Source: Paracoccaceae bacterium (GTDB lineage Bacteria > Pseudomonadota > Alphaproteobacteria > Rhodobacterales > Rhodobacteraceae). Taken from it: a stretch of DNA of 64,000 nucleotides. The stretch lies in NCBI GenBank assembly GCA_014323795.1, contig JACONK010000037.1, positions 248,001-312,000 of the forward strand, written 5' to 3'. The notes under the pieces were generated by a model that searched no databases, was not told where the DNA came from, and saw only the letters and a program-made list of their open reading frames with translations. Each line of letters starts with the position of its first letter. Position 1 is the first letter of the stretch. Below, in pieces: positions 11,334-20,543 of the stretch. The position numbers were made by a program, and so were the translations under genes.

Positions 11334-12959
11334 TCATTCCGCCCCGGACAGTAACCGCAGTTCCCGGCGCAGGATCTTGCCGGTTGCAGTCATCGGCATA
11401 TTATCGATGAATTCTACGATGCGCGGGGCCACATGCGGGCTCACCTTTTCGCGCACACGTGCGATCAACTCTGCCTCTAACCCTGCTGGTCGGGATCCGT
11501 CGGTGGTTTTCACAAAAGCCTTGATTACCTGACCCCGCACCGGGTCGGGCACCCCGATCACAGCCGCCATCACAATGCCCGGATGCCCGGTCAGGCAGTT
11601 CTCAATCTCGGTTGGCCCGACCCGATACCCGGCGGATGAAATCACATCGTCATCCCGGGAAGAAAACCAGAAGTGCCCGTCTGCATCGCAGGTGCCAATA
11701 TCGCCCGTGCGCATCCAGTTCCCCACGAACTTGCCGCGGGATTTTTCCAAATTGCGCCAATATTCCAAAAACATCCCTGGGTGTTCGCGATAAATGGCAA
11801 GTTCGCCCGCTTCCCCCGGTAACAAAACATGGCCTTCCGCGTTGAGCACGGCAACCCGCGCCCCCGGATTGCACCGCCCCATGCTACCGGGTTTGGGCGC
11901 AAATATCGAATGGCAGTTCCCGAGCACAAGATTGCATTCCGTCTGCCCGTAGACCTCATTGATTGTCAGGCCGAATGCGCCCTTTGCCCACTCAAACACA
12001 TCCGCGCCCAACGATTCGCCACCGGACAGCACACCACGCAGAATACCTGGGCACCGCAACCCGGACTGTTGCATCACCTTCAAAGCCGTTGGCGGCAGGA
12101 AAGACGTACGAACGTGGTACGTATCGATCAAATCAAAGGCTTCTTCCGGGTCAAACTTGCCCATACGGTGTGCGACGACCGGAATACCAAAGTAGAGACA
12201 GGGCATCATCAGGTTCATCAACCCGCCCATCCAGGCCCAGTCAGCCGGGGTCCAGCCTACGTCGCCCGGCTGCGGGAACATATCGTAGGCCATCTCGATA
12301 CAGGGTAAATGGCCCAAAAGCACCCGATGGGCGTGCAAAACCCCCTTGGGCGGGCCGGTGGTGCCGGAGGTATAGATCAGCAGTGCCGGCGTCTCGGCAC
12401 CTGTATCCGCGGTTTCGAAACTGTCCTTCGCGGCTGCCAAATCCGCCTGAAAATCCCGGGTGCCATCCGCCGGGCCCCCAACACACCAAATGGTCTTCAA
12501 ATCAGGCAGGCGATCCTTCACCGCCATCACCTTTGGCAGATTTACCAGATCCGTAACAACGCACCTTGCGCCAGAATTTTCCAGTCGGTATTCCAGCGCG
12601 TCTTCACCAAACAAGGTGAACAGCGGCAGCGCGATGCCTGCACACTTGTAGATACCGAAATGGCAAACGGCGACTTCCATGGATTGCTGCAAAAGAATGG
12701 CGCATGTATCACCGGCACCAAATCCCCGTGATTGCAGGGTGTTTGCGAACTGGTTCGACAAAGACGCAAGCTCCCCGAAAGTAACTGTCCGTGCAGGTTT
12801 CGGCAGGATCAATGCAACACGCCGCGGATCTCCCTTGGCCCAACGATCAACACAAACGTGCGCCATGTTGAAGCGATCCGGTCGCGGCCAGGAAAACGCC
12901 GCATTTATTTCGTCCCAACTGCCCAGACGCGGAACAATCGTATTTTCTGAAAATGTCAC
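11334..12959 (-). CDS. acyl-CoA synthetase, AMP-binding family
   Basis: Activates a carboxylic acid to acyl-AMP and then acyl-CoA. The P-loop-like LLIYTSGTTGPPKGVLHAH, the VYGQTEC core, the TGDIG motif and the C-terminal catalytic Lys in TATGKILRREL are all present. It resembles the acetyl/medium-chain (ACSM-like) branch; the substrate is not evident. I place the start at GTG 12959, giving 541 residues, because GGAGG lies ten bases upstream and the family begins near this point. A small upstream frame ends in a GTGA overlap with this start. PaaK at 39 kb is a different, shorter AMP-binding enzyme. Confidence 0.9.
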   Translation of the reverse strand: MTFSENTIVPRLGSWDEINAAFSWPRPDRFNMAHVCVDRWAKGDPRRVALILPKPARTVTFGELASLSNQFANTLQSRGFGAGDTCAILLQQSMEVAVCHFGIYKCAGIALPLFTLFGEDALEYRLENSGARCVVTDLVNLPKVMAVKDRLPDLKTIWCVGGPADGTRDFQADLAAAKDSFETADTGAETPALLIYTSGTTGPPKGVLHAHRVLLGHLPCIEMAYDMFPQPGDVGWTPADWAWMGGLMNLMMPCLYFGIPVVAHRMGKFDPEEAFDLIDTYHVRTSFLPPTALKVMQQSGLRCPGILRGVLSGGESLGADVFEWAKGAFGLTINEVYGQTECNLVLGNCHSIFAPKPGSMGRCNPGARVAVLNAEGHVLLPGEAGELAIYREHPGMFLEYWRNLEKSRGKFVGNWMRTGDIGTCDADGHFWFSSRDDDVISSAGYRVGPTEIENCLTGHPGIVMAAVIGVPDPVRGQVIKAFVKTTDGSRPAGLEAELIARVREKVSPHVAPRIVEFIDNMPMTATGKILRRELRLLSGAE

Positions 12960-13279
12960 GGCACAAATACCTCCGGTACTATAATCTTCAGCGGAATATC
13001 CATCACATGCATCCCGGATTTCACAGGCGGCGGTGCCGGCCAAAACCCGTCACGCCCCGGAAACCCGGGTGGTACCGGGATCCCGCCCGGGTATTTGCCA
13101 GTGCCGGTCACAGCCTGCGCTTCGTGCGGGCGGATATTCACGGTCGCCGCCGCATGCCCGCCCTTCGGTCGCTCCGTCCGTACGCCAAGGGGCCGGACAT
13201 GAGAATGCCGCAAGAGATTGGTGCATGAACACCCTGTGCATGTCAGACCCAACAGAAATGTGAAACCGCGTCGTTTCAT
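12956..13279 (-). CDS. small putative exported protein upstream of the acyl-CoA synthetase
   Basis: A 107-codon frame whose TGA overlaps the GTG of the acyl-CoA synthetase, as in translationally coupled genes. Its N-terminus (MKRRGFTFLLGLTCTGC) has basic residues then a hydrophobic core and a Cys. It looks like a short signal or lipoprotein peptide, although the lipobox is imperfect. The rest is rich in Pro and Gly. AAGAAG precedes the ATG. I recognise no family. It may also be a leader region without a product. Confidence 0.4.
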   Translation of the reverse strand: MKRRGFTFLLGLTCTGCSCTNLLRHSHVRPLGVRTERPKGGHAAATVNIRPHEAQAVTGTGKYPGGIPVPPGFPGRDGFWPAPPPVKSGMHVMDIPLKIIVPEVFVP

Positions 13280-13385
13280 GATCTTCTTTTTGTTTCAGGA
13301 CTAAAACTAGGCTCATGTCCGGCTGGGTCCAGCCGCCCGCGCATCCGGTCTTGCAGCGTTCAACCCGCCGCAATAGATATCTGGT

Positions 13386-14411
13386 ATGTCAGATACGTCG
13401 CGTCCGATTCCCCGATTGCTGGACCCCTGCCTTAGGCAGATCACCTACCTCCGGGTATCGGTAACAGATCGCTGCGATTTCCGGTGCGTCTACTGCATGT
13501 CTGAAAACATGACGTTCCTGCCTAAAAAGGAACTTCTGACTCTTGAAGAACTGGATCGCCTGGCCTCCGCCTTTATTGGCCAGGGCGTAACCAAGCTGCG
13601 TATCACCGGCGGGGAACCGCTTGTCCGGCGCGGTATCATGAATTACTTCGCTGCCATGGCGCGACACCTCGAAAGCGGCGCGCTGAAAGAGCTGACGCTG
13701 ACCACAAACGGCAGCCAACTGCGACAATTCGCGAATCATCTTTATGATTGCGGTGTGCGCCGCGTGAACGTCTCGCTCGACACACTTAATGAAGCCAAAT
13801 TCAAACGCATCACCCGCTGGGGTCGCTTTGACCAGGTTATTGACGGGATTGATGCGGCGCAAGACGCGGGCATTCGCGTGAAAATCAACATGGTGGCATT
13901 GAAGGGCACCAATGAAGATGAACTTGAAACAATGGTCAGATGGTGCGCCGACCGTGGCATGGATCTCACGTTCATAGAAGTCATGCCAATGGGTGATCTT
14001 GGCAATGAAGACCGGCTTGACCAATACTGGTCGCTCAGAAATCTCCGGCTGCGGTTAAACGAAATCTGGACCCTGACGGACCTGTGCGAATCGACCGGTG
14101 GCCCGGCGCGGTATGCCCGCATCAGCGAAACCGGCCAGAAGGTCGGCTTCATAACGCCGCTGACCCACAATTTCTGTGCAGGCTGCAACCGCGTACGCCT
14201 TGCCTGTACAGGTCGGCTTTACCAGTGCCTGGGGCAAAAAGAAGAGGCAGACCTGCGCCGCGTTCTGCGCGAAAATCCGCAAGACGATGGTCCGCTGATC
14301 GCCGCAATCCACGCAGCTATCGCACGCAAGCCCAAAGGTCACGGCTTCGACTATGCGCACCAGACAGTCAGCGGCGAAATCAGCCGACACATGAGCCACA
14401 CTGGCGGCTGA
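13386..14411 (+). CDS. moaA: GTP 3',8-cyclase, molybdopterin synthesis
   Basis: Radical SAM enzyme that, with MoaC, turns GTP into cyclic pyranopterin monophosphate, the first step of molybdenum cofactor synthesis. The SAM cluster ligands C30, C34 and C37 are in CDFRCVYC. The second [4Fe-4S] cluster is in [18 protein letters not shown] near residues 264-281. The C-terminal GG, essential in the family, is present. It is convergent with olsB, two bases apart. The nearby NuoEF fusion would belong to a molybdenum enzyme, a possible functional link. Confidence 0.96.
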   Translation: MSDTSRPIPRLLDPCLRQITYLRVSVTDRCDFRCVYCMSENMTFLPKKELLTLEELDRLASAFIGQGVTKLRITGGEPLVRRGIMNYFAAMARHLESGALKELTLTTNGSQLRQFANHLYDCGVRRVNVSLDTLNEAKFKRITRWGRFDQVIDGIDAAQDAGIRVKINMVALKGTNEDELETMVRWCADRGMDLTFIEVMPMGDLGNEDRLDQYWSLRNLRLRLNEIWTLTDLCESTGGPARYARISETGQKVGFITPLTHNFCAGCNRVRLACTGRLYQCLGQKEEADLRRVLRENPQDDGPLIAAIHAAIARKPKGHGFDYAHQTVSGEISRHMSHTGG

Positions 14412-14413
14412 TC

Positions 14414-15205
14414 CTAGGCCGCATCAGCCCGCAAAAGCCGCTTGCGCATCTCCGGGATTGTGGCGATCTCTACCCCGGTGAAGACGTGAAACGTGCCAAT
14501 ATCCCGGTCCACCACGGCGTGGTCGCTCACCCACCCGCCCATGGTCACGTAGGTACGCAAAAGCGATGGCATCTGGCGGTTCGCCTCCCGCAAGGTCGGC
14601 CGGTAGTCGCGCAACAGTCTGGCAAATGGCACGACTTCCGATGCCTTAATCTCCGGCCGCCAGATATCCGGTGCCAGATGGTGCTCTTTCAAAAGTGCCA
14701 GCGCATCTTTGTAGACCGCAATCTTGTTGCCCTTAAAAGACGAACATCCGAACATGATCCCGATACCGAACGCATCCACATAACGCGTCAGCAATGCCCA
14801 GCCAAGGCGCAGTATGTCCGGATCCAACACCACGTCCCGGATACAAAAGCGCCCGATTTCCAGCATCGGATTGGTGTAACTCTTCATCCGCGACAGGTCG
14901 TAGTATTGCGCGGAATAGGTCAGTGGTATGCCGTTGCCATCCGCCAGATGCAGAAATCGAAAGGTCGCCACCGGCGGGCCGCCTTCAATGGGCTCCACCA
15001 GGGCGTGGCGGCACAGCCGGTCGAGCGCGTCTTCGTCCGCGCCTCCGTCCCGAAACTCCCTGGCCCGCAGGTCCAGTGCCTTGCGACAGTCCGCGCTGGT
15101 TTGCGCCAAACGTGCGCACCACAACCCCTTTTTGACGGGTACCACGTCATGATACGGATTATCCGGAAGGTATGGAATAAGGTTTTGTTTAAACTGCCCG
15201 TGCAT
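14414..15205 (-). CDS. olsB: ornithine-acyl-ACP N-acyltransferase, OlsB-like
   Basis: Forms lyso-ornithine lipid from ornithine and 3-hydroxyacyl-ACP, the first step of phosphorus-free ornithine lipids of the outer membrane. The 263 residues carry a GNAT-like fold with LEIGRFCIRDVVLDPDILRL, the family's strongest block, then FGIGIMFGCSSFKG. The second enzyme, OlsA, is usually close but is not adjacent here. Family members also include hemolysin-like acyltransferases, so the substrate is inferred. Confidence 0.85.
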   Translation of the reverse strand: MHGQFKQNLIPYLPDNPYHDVVPVKKGLWCARLAQTSADCRKALDLRAREFRDGGADEDALDRLCRHALVEPIEGGPPVATFRFLHLADGNGIPLTYSAQYYDLSRMKSYTNPMLEIGRFCIRDVVLDPDILRLGWALLTRYVDAFGIGIMFGCSSFKGNKIAVYKDALALLKEHHLAPDIWRPEIKASEVVPFARLLRDYRPTLREANRQMPSLLRTYVTMGGWVSDHAVVDRDIGTFHVFTGVEIATIPEMRKRLLRADAA

Positions 15206-15297
15206 CTACGCCCCAAACGAATCGCTTCGGTTGACCACGCCTTTGGCGCATATAAATAACGCATCATGAAACCCGCAAACCGGTAACGGGATCGAAC

Positions 15298-15693
15298 ATG
15301 GCGGATAAAATTGTCAAAACCGATGCAGAATGGCGTACGCAGCTCTCGGCTCTCGCCTTCAGGGTGACCCGCAGGGCCGGGACCGAAAGGGCCTTCACCA
15401 ATGATGATTTTCCAAATGTGGCCGGTACATTTCGCTGTATCTGTTGTGAATCTCCGCTCTTTGATGCTGCAGCCAAATTTGACAGTGGTACCGGCTGGCC
15501 ATCCTTTTACCAGCCGATCAATGATCAGGCCGTAGAAGAACATGAAGACAACAGCTGGCTTGTGCCCCGGACAGAGATCAGATGCGCCCGCTGCGATGCG
15601 CACCTCGGCCACGTCTTTCCGGACGGTCCCGCGCCAACTGGTCTGCGCTACTGTATGAACGGCGTCGCTATGACATTTGACCAGGATAATTAA
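15298..15693 (+). CDS. msrB: peptide-methionine (R)-S-oxide reductase
   Basis: Repairs R-methionine sulfoxide in proteins. It has 131 residues. The catalytic Cys119 is in RYCMNG, and the zinc ligands are C47/C50 and C96/C99. GTGWPSFYQPI and HLGHVFPDGP are family signatures. No signal peptide, so it is cytoplasmic, whereas the msrA at 46.6 kb encodes an exported protein. Confidence 0.96.
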   Translation: MADKIVKTDAEWRTQLSALAFRVTRRAGTERAFTNDDFPNVAGTFRCICCESPLFDAAAKFDSGTGWPSFYQPINDQAVEEHEDNSWLVPRTEIRCARCDAHLGHVFPDGPAPTGLRYCMNGVAMTFDQDN

Positions 15694-15740
15694 TAGCAGC
15701 AATATCAGCCTGTTCTGTAATTTTTAAGTGCGCTCGTGCG

Positions 15741-16211
15741 TCAGCCGTTCTCATCCAAGAAATCGGCCGGGTTGAAGTTGCCAATGGACCCGATCAACTG
15801 ACGCCAAAATGTTGTTCCTCGTACGCTCGGGGAAGTCACGCGCCGCGAAAGCTCAATAACGCGGCCATCCTGCAGACCAAAGCGTTCAATATTCTGAACA
15901 ACGTCGTTGCTGTCGAAGGAAATTGCAAGCACCGTGCGTTCAGTCACTTCGGGCTTGTGGTAGGCGTAAGACTCAATCCGGCTGGAGATATAGTACCATG
16001 CCCCGTCGGACAGAATACCGGCAGAAGACGGTATACCGGCAATTTCTTCAACCTCGGCACGGGTATCAATTCCAACCATGATATTTTCAAGTTCCTTATC
16101 GGTCGGAACGTACCCATGGTTCGAATACGTAGATGAACAGGCAGTCAACGCCACAAAAGCACCGCCCAGTGCCATCGTCCTGATCCTGCGAAGAAACATC
16201 GCTTTGCTCAT
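15741..16211 (-). CDS. bamE: outer membrane assembly lipoprotein BamE
   Basis: Accessory lipoprotein of the beta-barrel assembly machine. A signal peptide ends in the lipobox LTAC, giving a lipidated Cys at residue 25. The SmpA/OmlA fold follows, with VGIDTRAEVEEIAGIPSS and the WYYISSR block. It is divergent from the DUF177 gene, the same arrangement as in Rhodobacteraceae. Confidence 0.92.
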   Translation of the reverse strand: MSKAMFLRRIRTMALGGAFVALTACSSTYSNHGYVPTDKELENIMVGIDTRAEVEEIAGIPSSAGILSDGAWYYISSRIESYAYHKPEVTERTVLAISFDSNDVVQNIERFGLQDGRVIELSRRVTSPSVRGTTFWRQLIGSIGNFNPADFLDENG

Positions 16212-16336
16212 GCCGGTTCCGCCTAGCCTTTCCGTTTGCAGTGCCGAAGATTATACTGCCTGACGGCAACAATCAAATACCTTCTCTGGCCAGGTTTAAC
16301 GAAAATGCACATATGCACTTACCATGATCTTGTGAC

Positions 16337-16885
16337 ATGTCCGTAAATCGACTGGTGCGTCTGGCCACCCTGGATGCCGGCAGACCCCACGACGTGACCT
16401 ATATCGCTACGGGGGAAGAGTGTAGGAAAGGTGCTGTCCTTCTGGGCATTCCGGCCCTGGCAAAACTTCGGGTGACGGGCAGTCTGACGCCAAAGGGCAA
16501 GACGGACTGGCTGTTGAAAGCACATCTTGGCGCGACAGTCACCCAAAATTGTGTTGTTACGCTGGAACTGGTGAAGACCCGGCTTGACATGGACCTGGTT
16601 CGCCATTTCCTGGCCCGTTGGACCGAACCGGAAGCCGATAGCGAAACAGAAATGTCGGCAGATGTCAGCACTGATCCATTACCGGACGAGCTCGATATCG
16701 CATCTGTCGCATTCGAAGAGATATCTTTGGCGATACCGACCTATCCTCGCATCGCTGGCGCGGAGTTCGATTATTTCAGTGCCGCCCCGGACGGCATCAC
16801 CCCGCTTTCAGACGAAGACCTAAAGCCATTTGCTGCCCTCAAGGTGCTGCGGAACCGGATGAAAAACAGGGCTAAAAGATCTTGA
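16337..16885 (+). CDS. YceD/DUF177 family protein
   Basis: A 182-residue member of the family encoded next to rpmF in most bacteria and linked to 23S rRNA or ribosome assembly. The core GRATVTQNCVVTLE-like segment appears here as GATVTQNCVVTLELVKT. The acidic middle and C-terminal LKPFAALKVLR block, with PLSDEDLKPFAAL, are typical. It precedes rpmF-plsX-fabH. Confidence 0.88.
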   Translation: MSVNRLVRLATLDAGRPHDVTYIATGEECRKGAVLLGIPALAKLRVTGSLTPKGKTDWLLKAHLGATVTQNCVVTLELVKTRLDMDLVRHFLARWTEPEADSETEMSADVSTDPLPDELDIASVAFEEISLAIPTYPRIAGAEFDYFSAAPDGITPLSDEDLKPFAALKVLRNRMKNRAKRS

Positions 16886-16924
16886 AACTTCGGTTTTTCC
16901 TTGTATTTTGGGGGGATGTTTCAT

Positions 16925-16945
16925 GCCGCAGGGCATACCTGCGGC
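16925..16945 (+). terminator. stem-loop between DUF177 and rpmF
   Basis: GCCGCAGG-GCAT-ACCTGCGGC forms a perfect 7-8 bp stem 40 bases after the DUF177 stop, followed by CTTTCTCC. It could terminate or attenuate transcription ahead of rpmF. The T-tract is weak. Confidence 0.45.
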
Positions 16946-17027
16946 TTTCTCCCGGGGGGTCAGGTGCTACACGTCTTGCAATCAAAATCCGACTCAGCCC
17001 CCTGCCAGAAAATCAGAGGTTGTCTAA

Positions 17028-17234
17028 ATGGCCGTCCCACAGAATAAAGTCACCCGGTCCCGCCGGAACATGCGTCGCGCACACGATGCACTGGTCGTGG
17101 CCAACCCGAACGAATGCCCGAACTGCGGTGAACTGAAGCGGCCGCACCACGTCTGCCTCGCCTGCGGCCACTACGACAACCGCGAGGTTGTGGCTATGGT
17201 CGAAGACATCGATCTTGACGAAGACGCAGCCTGA
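17028..17234 (+). CDS. rpmF: 50S ribosomal protein L32
   Basis: 68 residues starting [20 protein letters not shown] zinc-ribbon pair, CPNC and CLAC, lies at residues about 31-49. Part of the large ribosomal subunit. plsX follows 37 bases later, the conserved rpmF-plsX-fabH order. Confidence 0.97.
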   Translation: MAVPQNKVTRSRRNMRRAHDALVVANPNECPNCGELKRPHHVCLACGHYDNREVVAMVEDIDLDEDAA

Positions 17235-17271
17235 CGCAGGGGCGGGGCGCGTTTTGGGTAATTGACTGGTA

Positions 17272-18378
17272 ATGGTTACTTCTACAACCGACGCGCAATT
17301 CTCAGATTCAAAAACAGTTATTTCCGTTGACGTGATGGGTGGCGACAATGGTGCCGTGTCAGTTGTCGACGGCATGGCAAAGTCTTCCGGGATCAATCCC
17401 GATATCCGCTTCATTGCCCACGGCGACGGTGAAGAATTGAAACGGTTGATAGATCGCCGATCTGTTCTGCGTGATCGTGTTGTCATCAAACACGCCGCCA
17501 AAGTAATCGATATGCACACACGCCCCAGCCAGGTCATGCGCAACGGTGAGGGCACATCCATGTGGTCTGCACTTGGCAGTATACGCGATAGGGAAGCCTC
17601 GGTTGCCGTGTCATGCGGCAACACCGGTGCTCTGATGGGGCTTTCGATGATTCGCCTGCGCCGTACGCCCGGGATCAAGCGCCCGGCCATTGCGATTCTT
17701 TGGCCATCACTCAATCTGCAAGGCTTCAATGTTATGCTGGACGTAGGTGCCGACATCCGCGCAGATGCCCACGACCTGAAGGTCTTCGCCCTGATGGGCG
17801 TCTCCTACGCCCGCAACGGCCTTGGCCTTAACCGTCCGCGCATCGGCCTTCTCAATGTCGGCACTGAAAACCACAAGGGCCGACCGGAATTGCATGAGGC
17901 CAATGACATGATCACCGCCGATGCCCGCACGAATGATTTCGAATATGTGGGCTTCGTCGAAGGTGGCGACATCCCATCGGACCGCGTCGACGTGATCGTA
18001 ACCGACGGTTTTACCGGCAACGTGGCCTTGAAAACCGGCGAAGGCACCGCATTGCTGGTTGGTACACGCATGCGGCAGGCGTTCGAATACTCCCCCCTGT
18101 CGCGCATCGCATCGCTATTGGCCTATACCTCCCTGCGGCGCATGCGCCACCGGATTGACCCGCGCCGCGTCAACGGGGGGGTATTCCTGGGGCTGAACGG
18201 CACTGTCATCAAATCCCATGGCGCAGCCGATGCAACCGGCGTGTCCGCAGCTATCAAACTGGCGTTTCAATTGGCTGAACAGGGTTTTACCGAAAGGCTG
18301 GCCGCCCGCGTTGCATCGGGCATTCAGAACAGCCAAGATGAATATCCGGCCCAGGCTGACGAGGCAGCAAATACATGA
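17272..18378 (+). CDS. plsX: phosphate acyltransferase
   Basis: Converts acyl-ACP to acyl-phosphate for phospholipid synthesis. 368 residues, with DVMGGDNGA near the start and later GNTGALMGL and TDGFTGNVALKTGEG, all family blocks. ATG 17272 gives a leader of about 20 residues before the first motif, a little longer than usual. The stop overlaps the fabH start by four bases (ATGA). Confidence 0.96.
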   Translation: MVTSTTDAQFSDSKTVISVDVMGGDNGAVSVVDGMAKSSGINPDIRFIAHGDGEELKRLIDRRSVLRDRVVIKHAAKVIDMHTRPSQVMRNGEGTSMWSALGSIRDREASVAVSCGNTGALMGLSMIRLRRTPGIKRPAIAILWPSLNLQGFNVMLDVGADIRADAHDLKVFALMGVSYARNGLGLNRPRIGLLNVGTENHKGRPELHEANDMITADARTNDFEYVGFVEGGDIPSDRVDVIVTDGFTGNVALKTGEGTALLVGTRMRQAFEYSPLSRIASLLAYTSLRRMRHRIDPRRVNGGVFLGLNGTVIKSHGAADATGVSAAIKLAFQLAEQGFTERLAARVASGIQNSQDEYPAQADEAANT

Positions 18379-19352
18379 GCACCCTTAGGTCAGTTGTCAC
18401 CGGTGTCGGCAGCTACCTTCCAAAGCGGGTTGTTCCGAACCAGGAATTCACCGACTGGCTTGATACCTCTCATGATTGGATCGTATCACGGTCCGGCATC
18501 GAAAGTCGCCACTTCGCGGCAGAAGGCGAGCTGACGTCAGACCTTGCCATCAACGCTGCGAAGACCGCACTTGCGGATGCAGGTTACACTGCCCAAGACA
18601 TCGATGCCATTATACTGGCTACATCGACGCCCGATCAGACCTTCCCCTCAACCGCAACCAGGGTGCAGTACGCCATCGGCATGACGGGTGGTTTTGCATT
18701 CGATATCCAGGCAGTTTGCGCGGGTTTTGCCTATGCGCTTGCCAACGCTGACGCATTGATCCTGGCTGGTCAGGCAAAACGGATTCTGGTAATAGGGGCA
18801 GAAACCTTTTCCCGGATTATGAACTGGGAAGATCGCACCACCTGCGTACTCTTTGGCGACGGTGCCGGTGCGCTGCTCCTGGAGGCACAAGAGGGCACCG
18901 GCAGCCCGGCAGACCGCGGCATCCTTGCCACAGACCTGAATTCCGACGGGGCGTTCAACGACCTTCTCTACGTGGACGGCGGCGTCAGCTCCACCCAAAC
19001 GGCCGGTGTACTTGTCATGGAAGGCAAAGAGATATTCAAACACGCGGTTCAAAAACTCACCGCGACAGCAGAAACCGCGCTGGCCAAAGCCGGTTTCGGG
19101 CAGAACAACATCGATTGGGTTGTGCCTCATCAGGCAAATCTGCGCATCATCAGATTAACCGCGCAAAAGCTGCGCGTACCAATGAAAAAGGTCATCGTCA
19201 CCGTGCAAAATCACGGCAATACTTCTGCGGCATCCATCCCGCTCGCCCTGGCGCACGGCAAAGAACAGGGTTTGATCAAGCCCGGGCAGGTTCTGGTATG
19301 CGAAGCTATCGGCGGTGGCTTGGCCTGGGGTGCGGCCGTTATCCGATGGTAG
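18375..19352 (+). CDS. fabH: beta-ketoacyl-ACP synthase III
   Basis: Starts fatty acid synthesis by condensing acetyl-CoA with malonyl-ACP. The catalytic triad is visible as C115 in QAVCAGF, His in VPHQANLRI and Asn in NHGNTSAAS. At 325 residues it is of full length. Translationally coupled to plsX. Confidence 0.97.
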   Translation: MSTLRSVVTGVGSYLPKRVVPNQEFTDWLDTSHDWIVSRSGIESRHFAAEGELTSDLAINAAKTALADAGYTAQDIDAIILATSTPDQTFPSTATRVQYAIGMTGGFAFDIQAVCAGFAYALANADALILAGQAKRILVIGAETFSRIMNWEDRTTCVLFGDGAGALLLEAQEGTGSPADRGILATDLNSDGAFNDLLYVDGGVSSTQTAGVLVMEGKEIFKHAVQKLTATAETALAKAGFGQNNIDWVVPHQANLRIIRLTAQKLRVPMKKVIVTVQNHGNTSAASIPLALAHGKEQGLIKPGQVLVCEAIGGGLAWGAAVIRW

Positions 19353-19493
19353 CGGCAGGGATGCCCGAGGCAAGGCACACTCACGGTTCCATGAACATTA
19401 AGGCCTGGCCAGATCAGATTAATTGATTTCATCGGTCCAGGGTTGACGCGCCTTTCCCAATCCAGGTAATTTCCCCAAAATGGACAGGAAAGC

Positions 19494-19799
19494 ATGATGG
19501 GTGGCAAGACCTTGACGCGTATGGTTTTGAGCGAATCCGTATTTCGTGAGGTCGGGCTTTCAAGAAATGAATCGGCGCGCCTTGTTGAAAGTGTCCTGAA
19601 TCACATTTCTGATGCCCTTGTGCGGGGAGAGAACGTGAAAATATCCTCGTTCGGAACATTTTCTCTCCGCGACAAATCCGAACGTATCGGGCGCAATCCG
19701 AAAACCGGGAAAGAGGTTATCATCAAGCCTCGGCGTGTCTTGACATTCCGCCCGTCCCGATTGATGAATGAACGCGTCTCCGGCGGCAACAGGCCCTGA
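19494..19799 (+). CDS. ihfA: integration host factor alpha subunit
   Basis: DNA-bending nucleoid protein that pairs with IhfB. The HU/IHF fold has [20 protein letters not shown], the arm that intercalates into DNA. 101 residues; ATG 19494 or 19497 may start, with AGGAAAGC upstream. The MerR gene follows six bases later, as in Rhodobacteraceae. Confidence 0.95.
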   Translation: MMGGKTLTRMVLSESVFREVGLSRNESARLVESVLNHISDALVRGENVKISSFGTFSLRDKSERIGRNPKTGKEVIIKPRRVLTFRPSRLMNERVSGGNRP

Positions 19800-19804
19800 T
19801 CGCG

Positions 19805-20368
19805 ATGGCCGAAAAATCCCCGGACGCGTTTCGCACAATCTCTGAGGTGTCCGAATGGCTGGACACTCCCGCCTATGTTCTGCGCTTCTGGGAAAGCCGT
19901 TTTGCGCAGATTAAACCGGTCAAACGCACCGGCGGGCGGCGGTACTATCGACCGGAGGATATGCTCCTGCTCGGCGGTATCAAACGCCTGCGCCACTTTG
20001 ATGATCAGACGATCAGTGCCGTCCAGGCGGTGCTGCGGAAAAAGGGGGTAAAGCATGTCATGGCTCTTTCCCCTGAACTGGACAAACCCGCACGGTCTCC
20101 CGACAGTGTGGACGAGGCGGAAACCTTCGCGACGCCGGTTGCCGCACAACAGGAAGAAACCATGACGCAAGACCGCGACAAGGCCCCGCTGGACGGGGGA
20201 AAAAAAGATACCGGTGCTGACGAAACCCTGCCGGAATCGATCTGCATCGCCTCTGTCCCGCTGAAACCCCGGGCCATCGGGAAATATTCCGACAGGGAGC
20301 GTGCCGAAATCGGTGTGTTTTACCGGAGGCTTGCTGATATCCGTGATCGGATGCAATACGCGGGCTAG
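19805..20368 (+). CDS. MerR family transcriptional regulator
   Basis: An N-terminal winged helix at residues about 10-80, with [20 protein letters not shown] and [14 protein letters not shown], binds DNA. An unstructured, charged middle part and a short C-terminal block, [20 protein letters not shown], follow. No metal-binding Cys are seen, so this is not a metal sensor. It is the conserved partner of ihfA in this group; its targets are unknown to me. Confidence 0.9.
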   Translation: MAEKSPDAFRTISEVSEWLDTPAYVLRFWESRFAQIKPVKRTGGRRYYRPEDMLLLGGIKRLRHFDDQTISAVQAVLRKKGVKHVMALSPELDKPARSPDSVDEAETFATPVAAQQEETMTQDRDKAPLDGGKKDTGADETLPESICIASVPLKPRAIGKYSDRERAEIGVFYRRLADIRDRMQYAG

Positions 20369-20424
20369 GCTCACACCGATTCGCCTTGCATGTTACGGCA
20401 CGATTGCGTATTCGACAGCTGGCT

Positions 20425-20501
20425 CGGGCTATAGCGCAGTCTGGTAGCGCGTTCGTCTGGGGGACGAGAGGCCGCAGGTTCGAATCCTGCTAGCCCGACC
20501 A
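20425..20501 (+). tRNA. tRNA-Pro (anticodon GGG)
   Basis: 77 bases with encoded CCA. Acceptor CGGGCTA/TAGCCCG, D arm GCGC/GCGC, anticodon stem TTCGT/ACGAG around CTGGGGG (anticodon GGG), and T arm GCAGG-TTCGAAT-CCTGC all fold. The C1-G72 pair is typical of proline tRNAs. It follows the ihfA-MerR pair, a conserved position. Confidence 0.97.
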
Positions 20502-20543
20502 AAGAGCCGACCCGCAGGGCGGCGTTTCTGATCCGGGGGACCG

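Noticed and set aside
14084-15259. 391-codon plus-strand frame over moaA and olsB
   Set aside because: Out of frame with moaA and antisense to olsB; no protein pattern.
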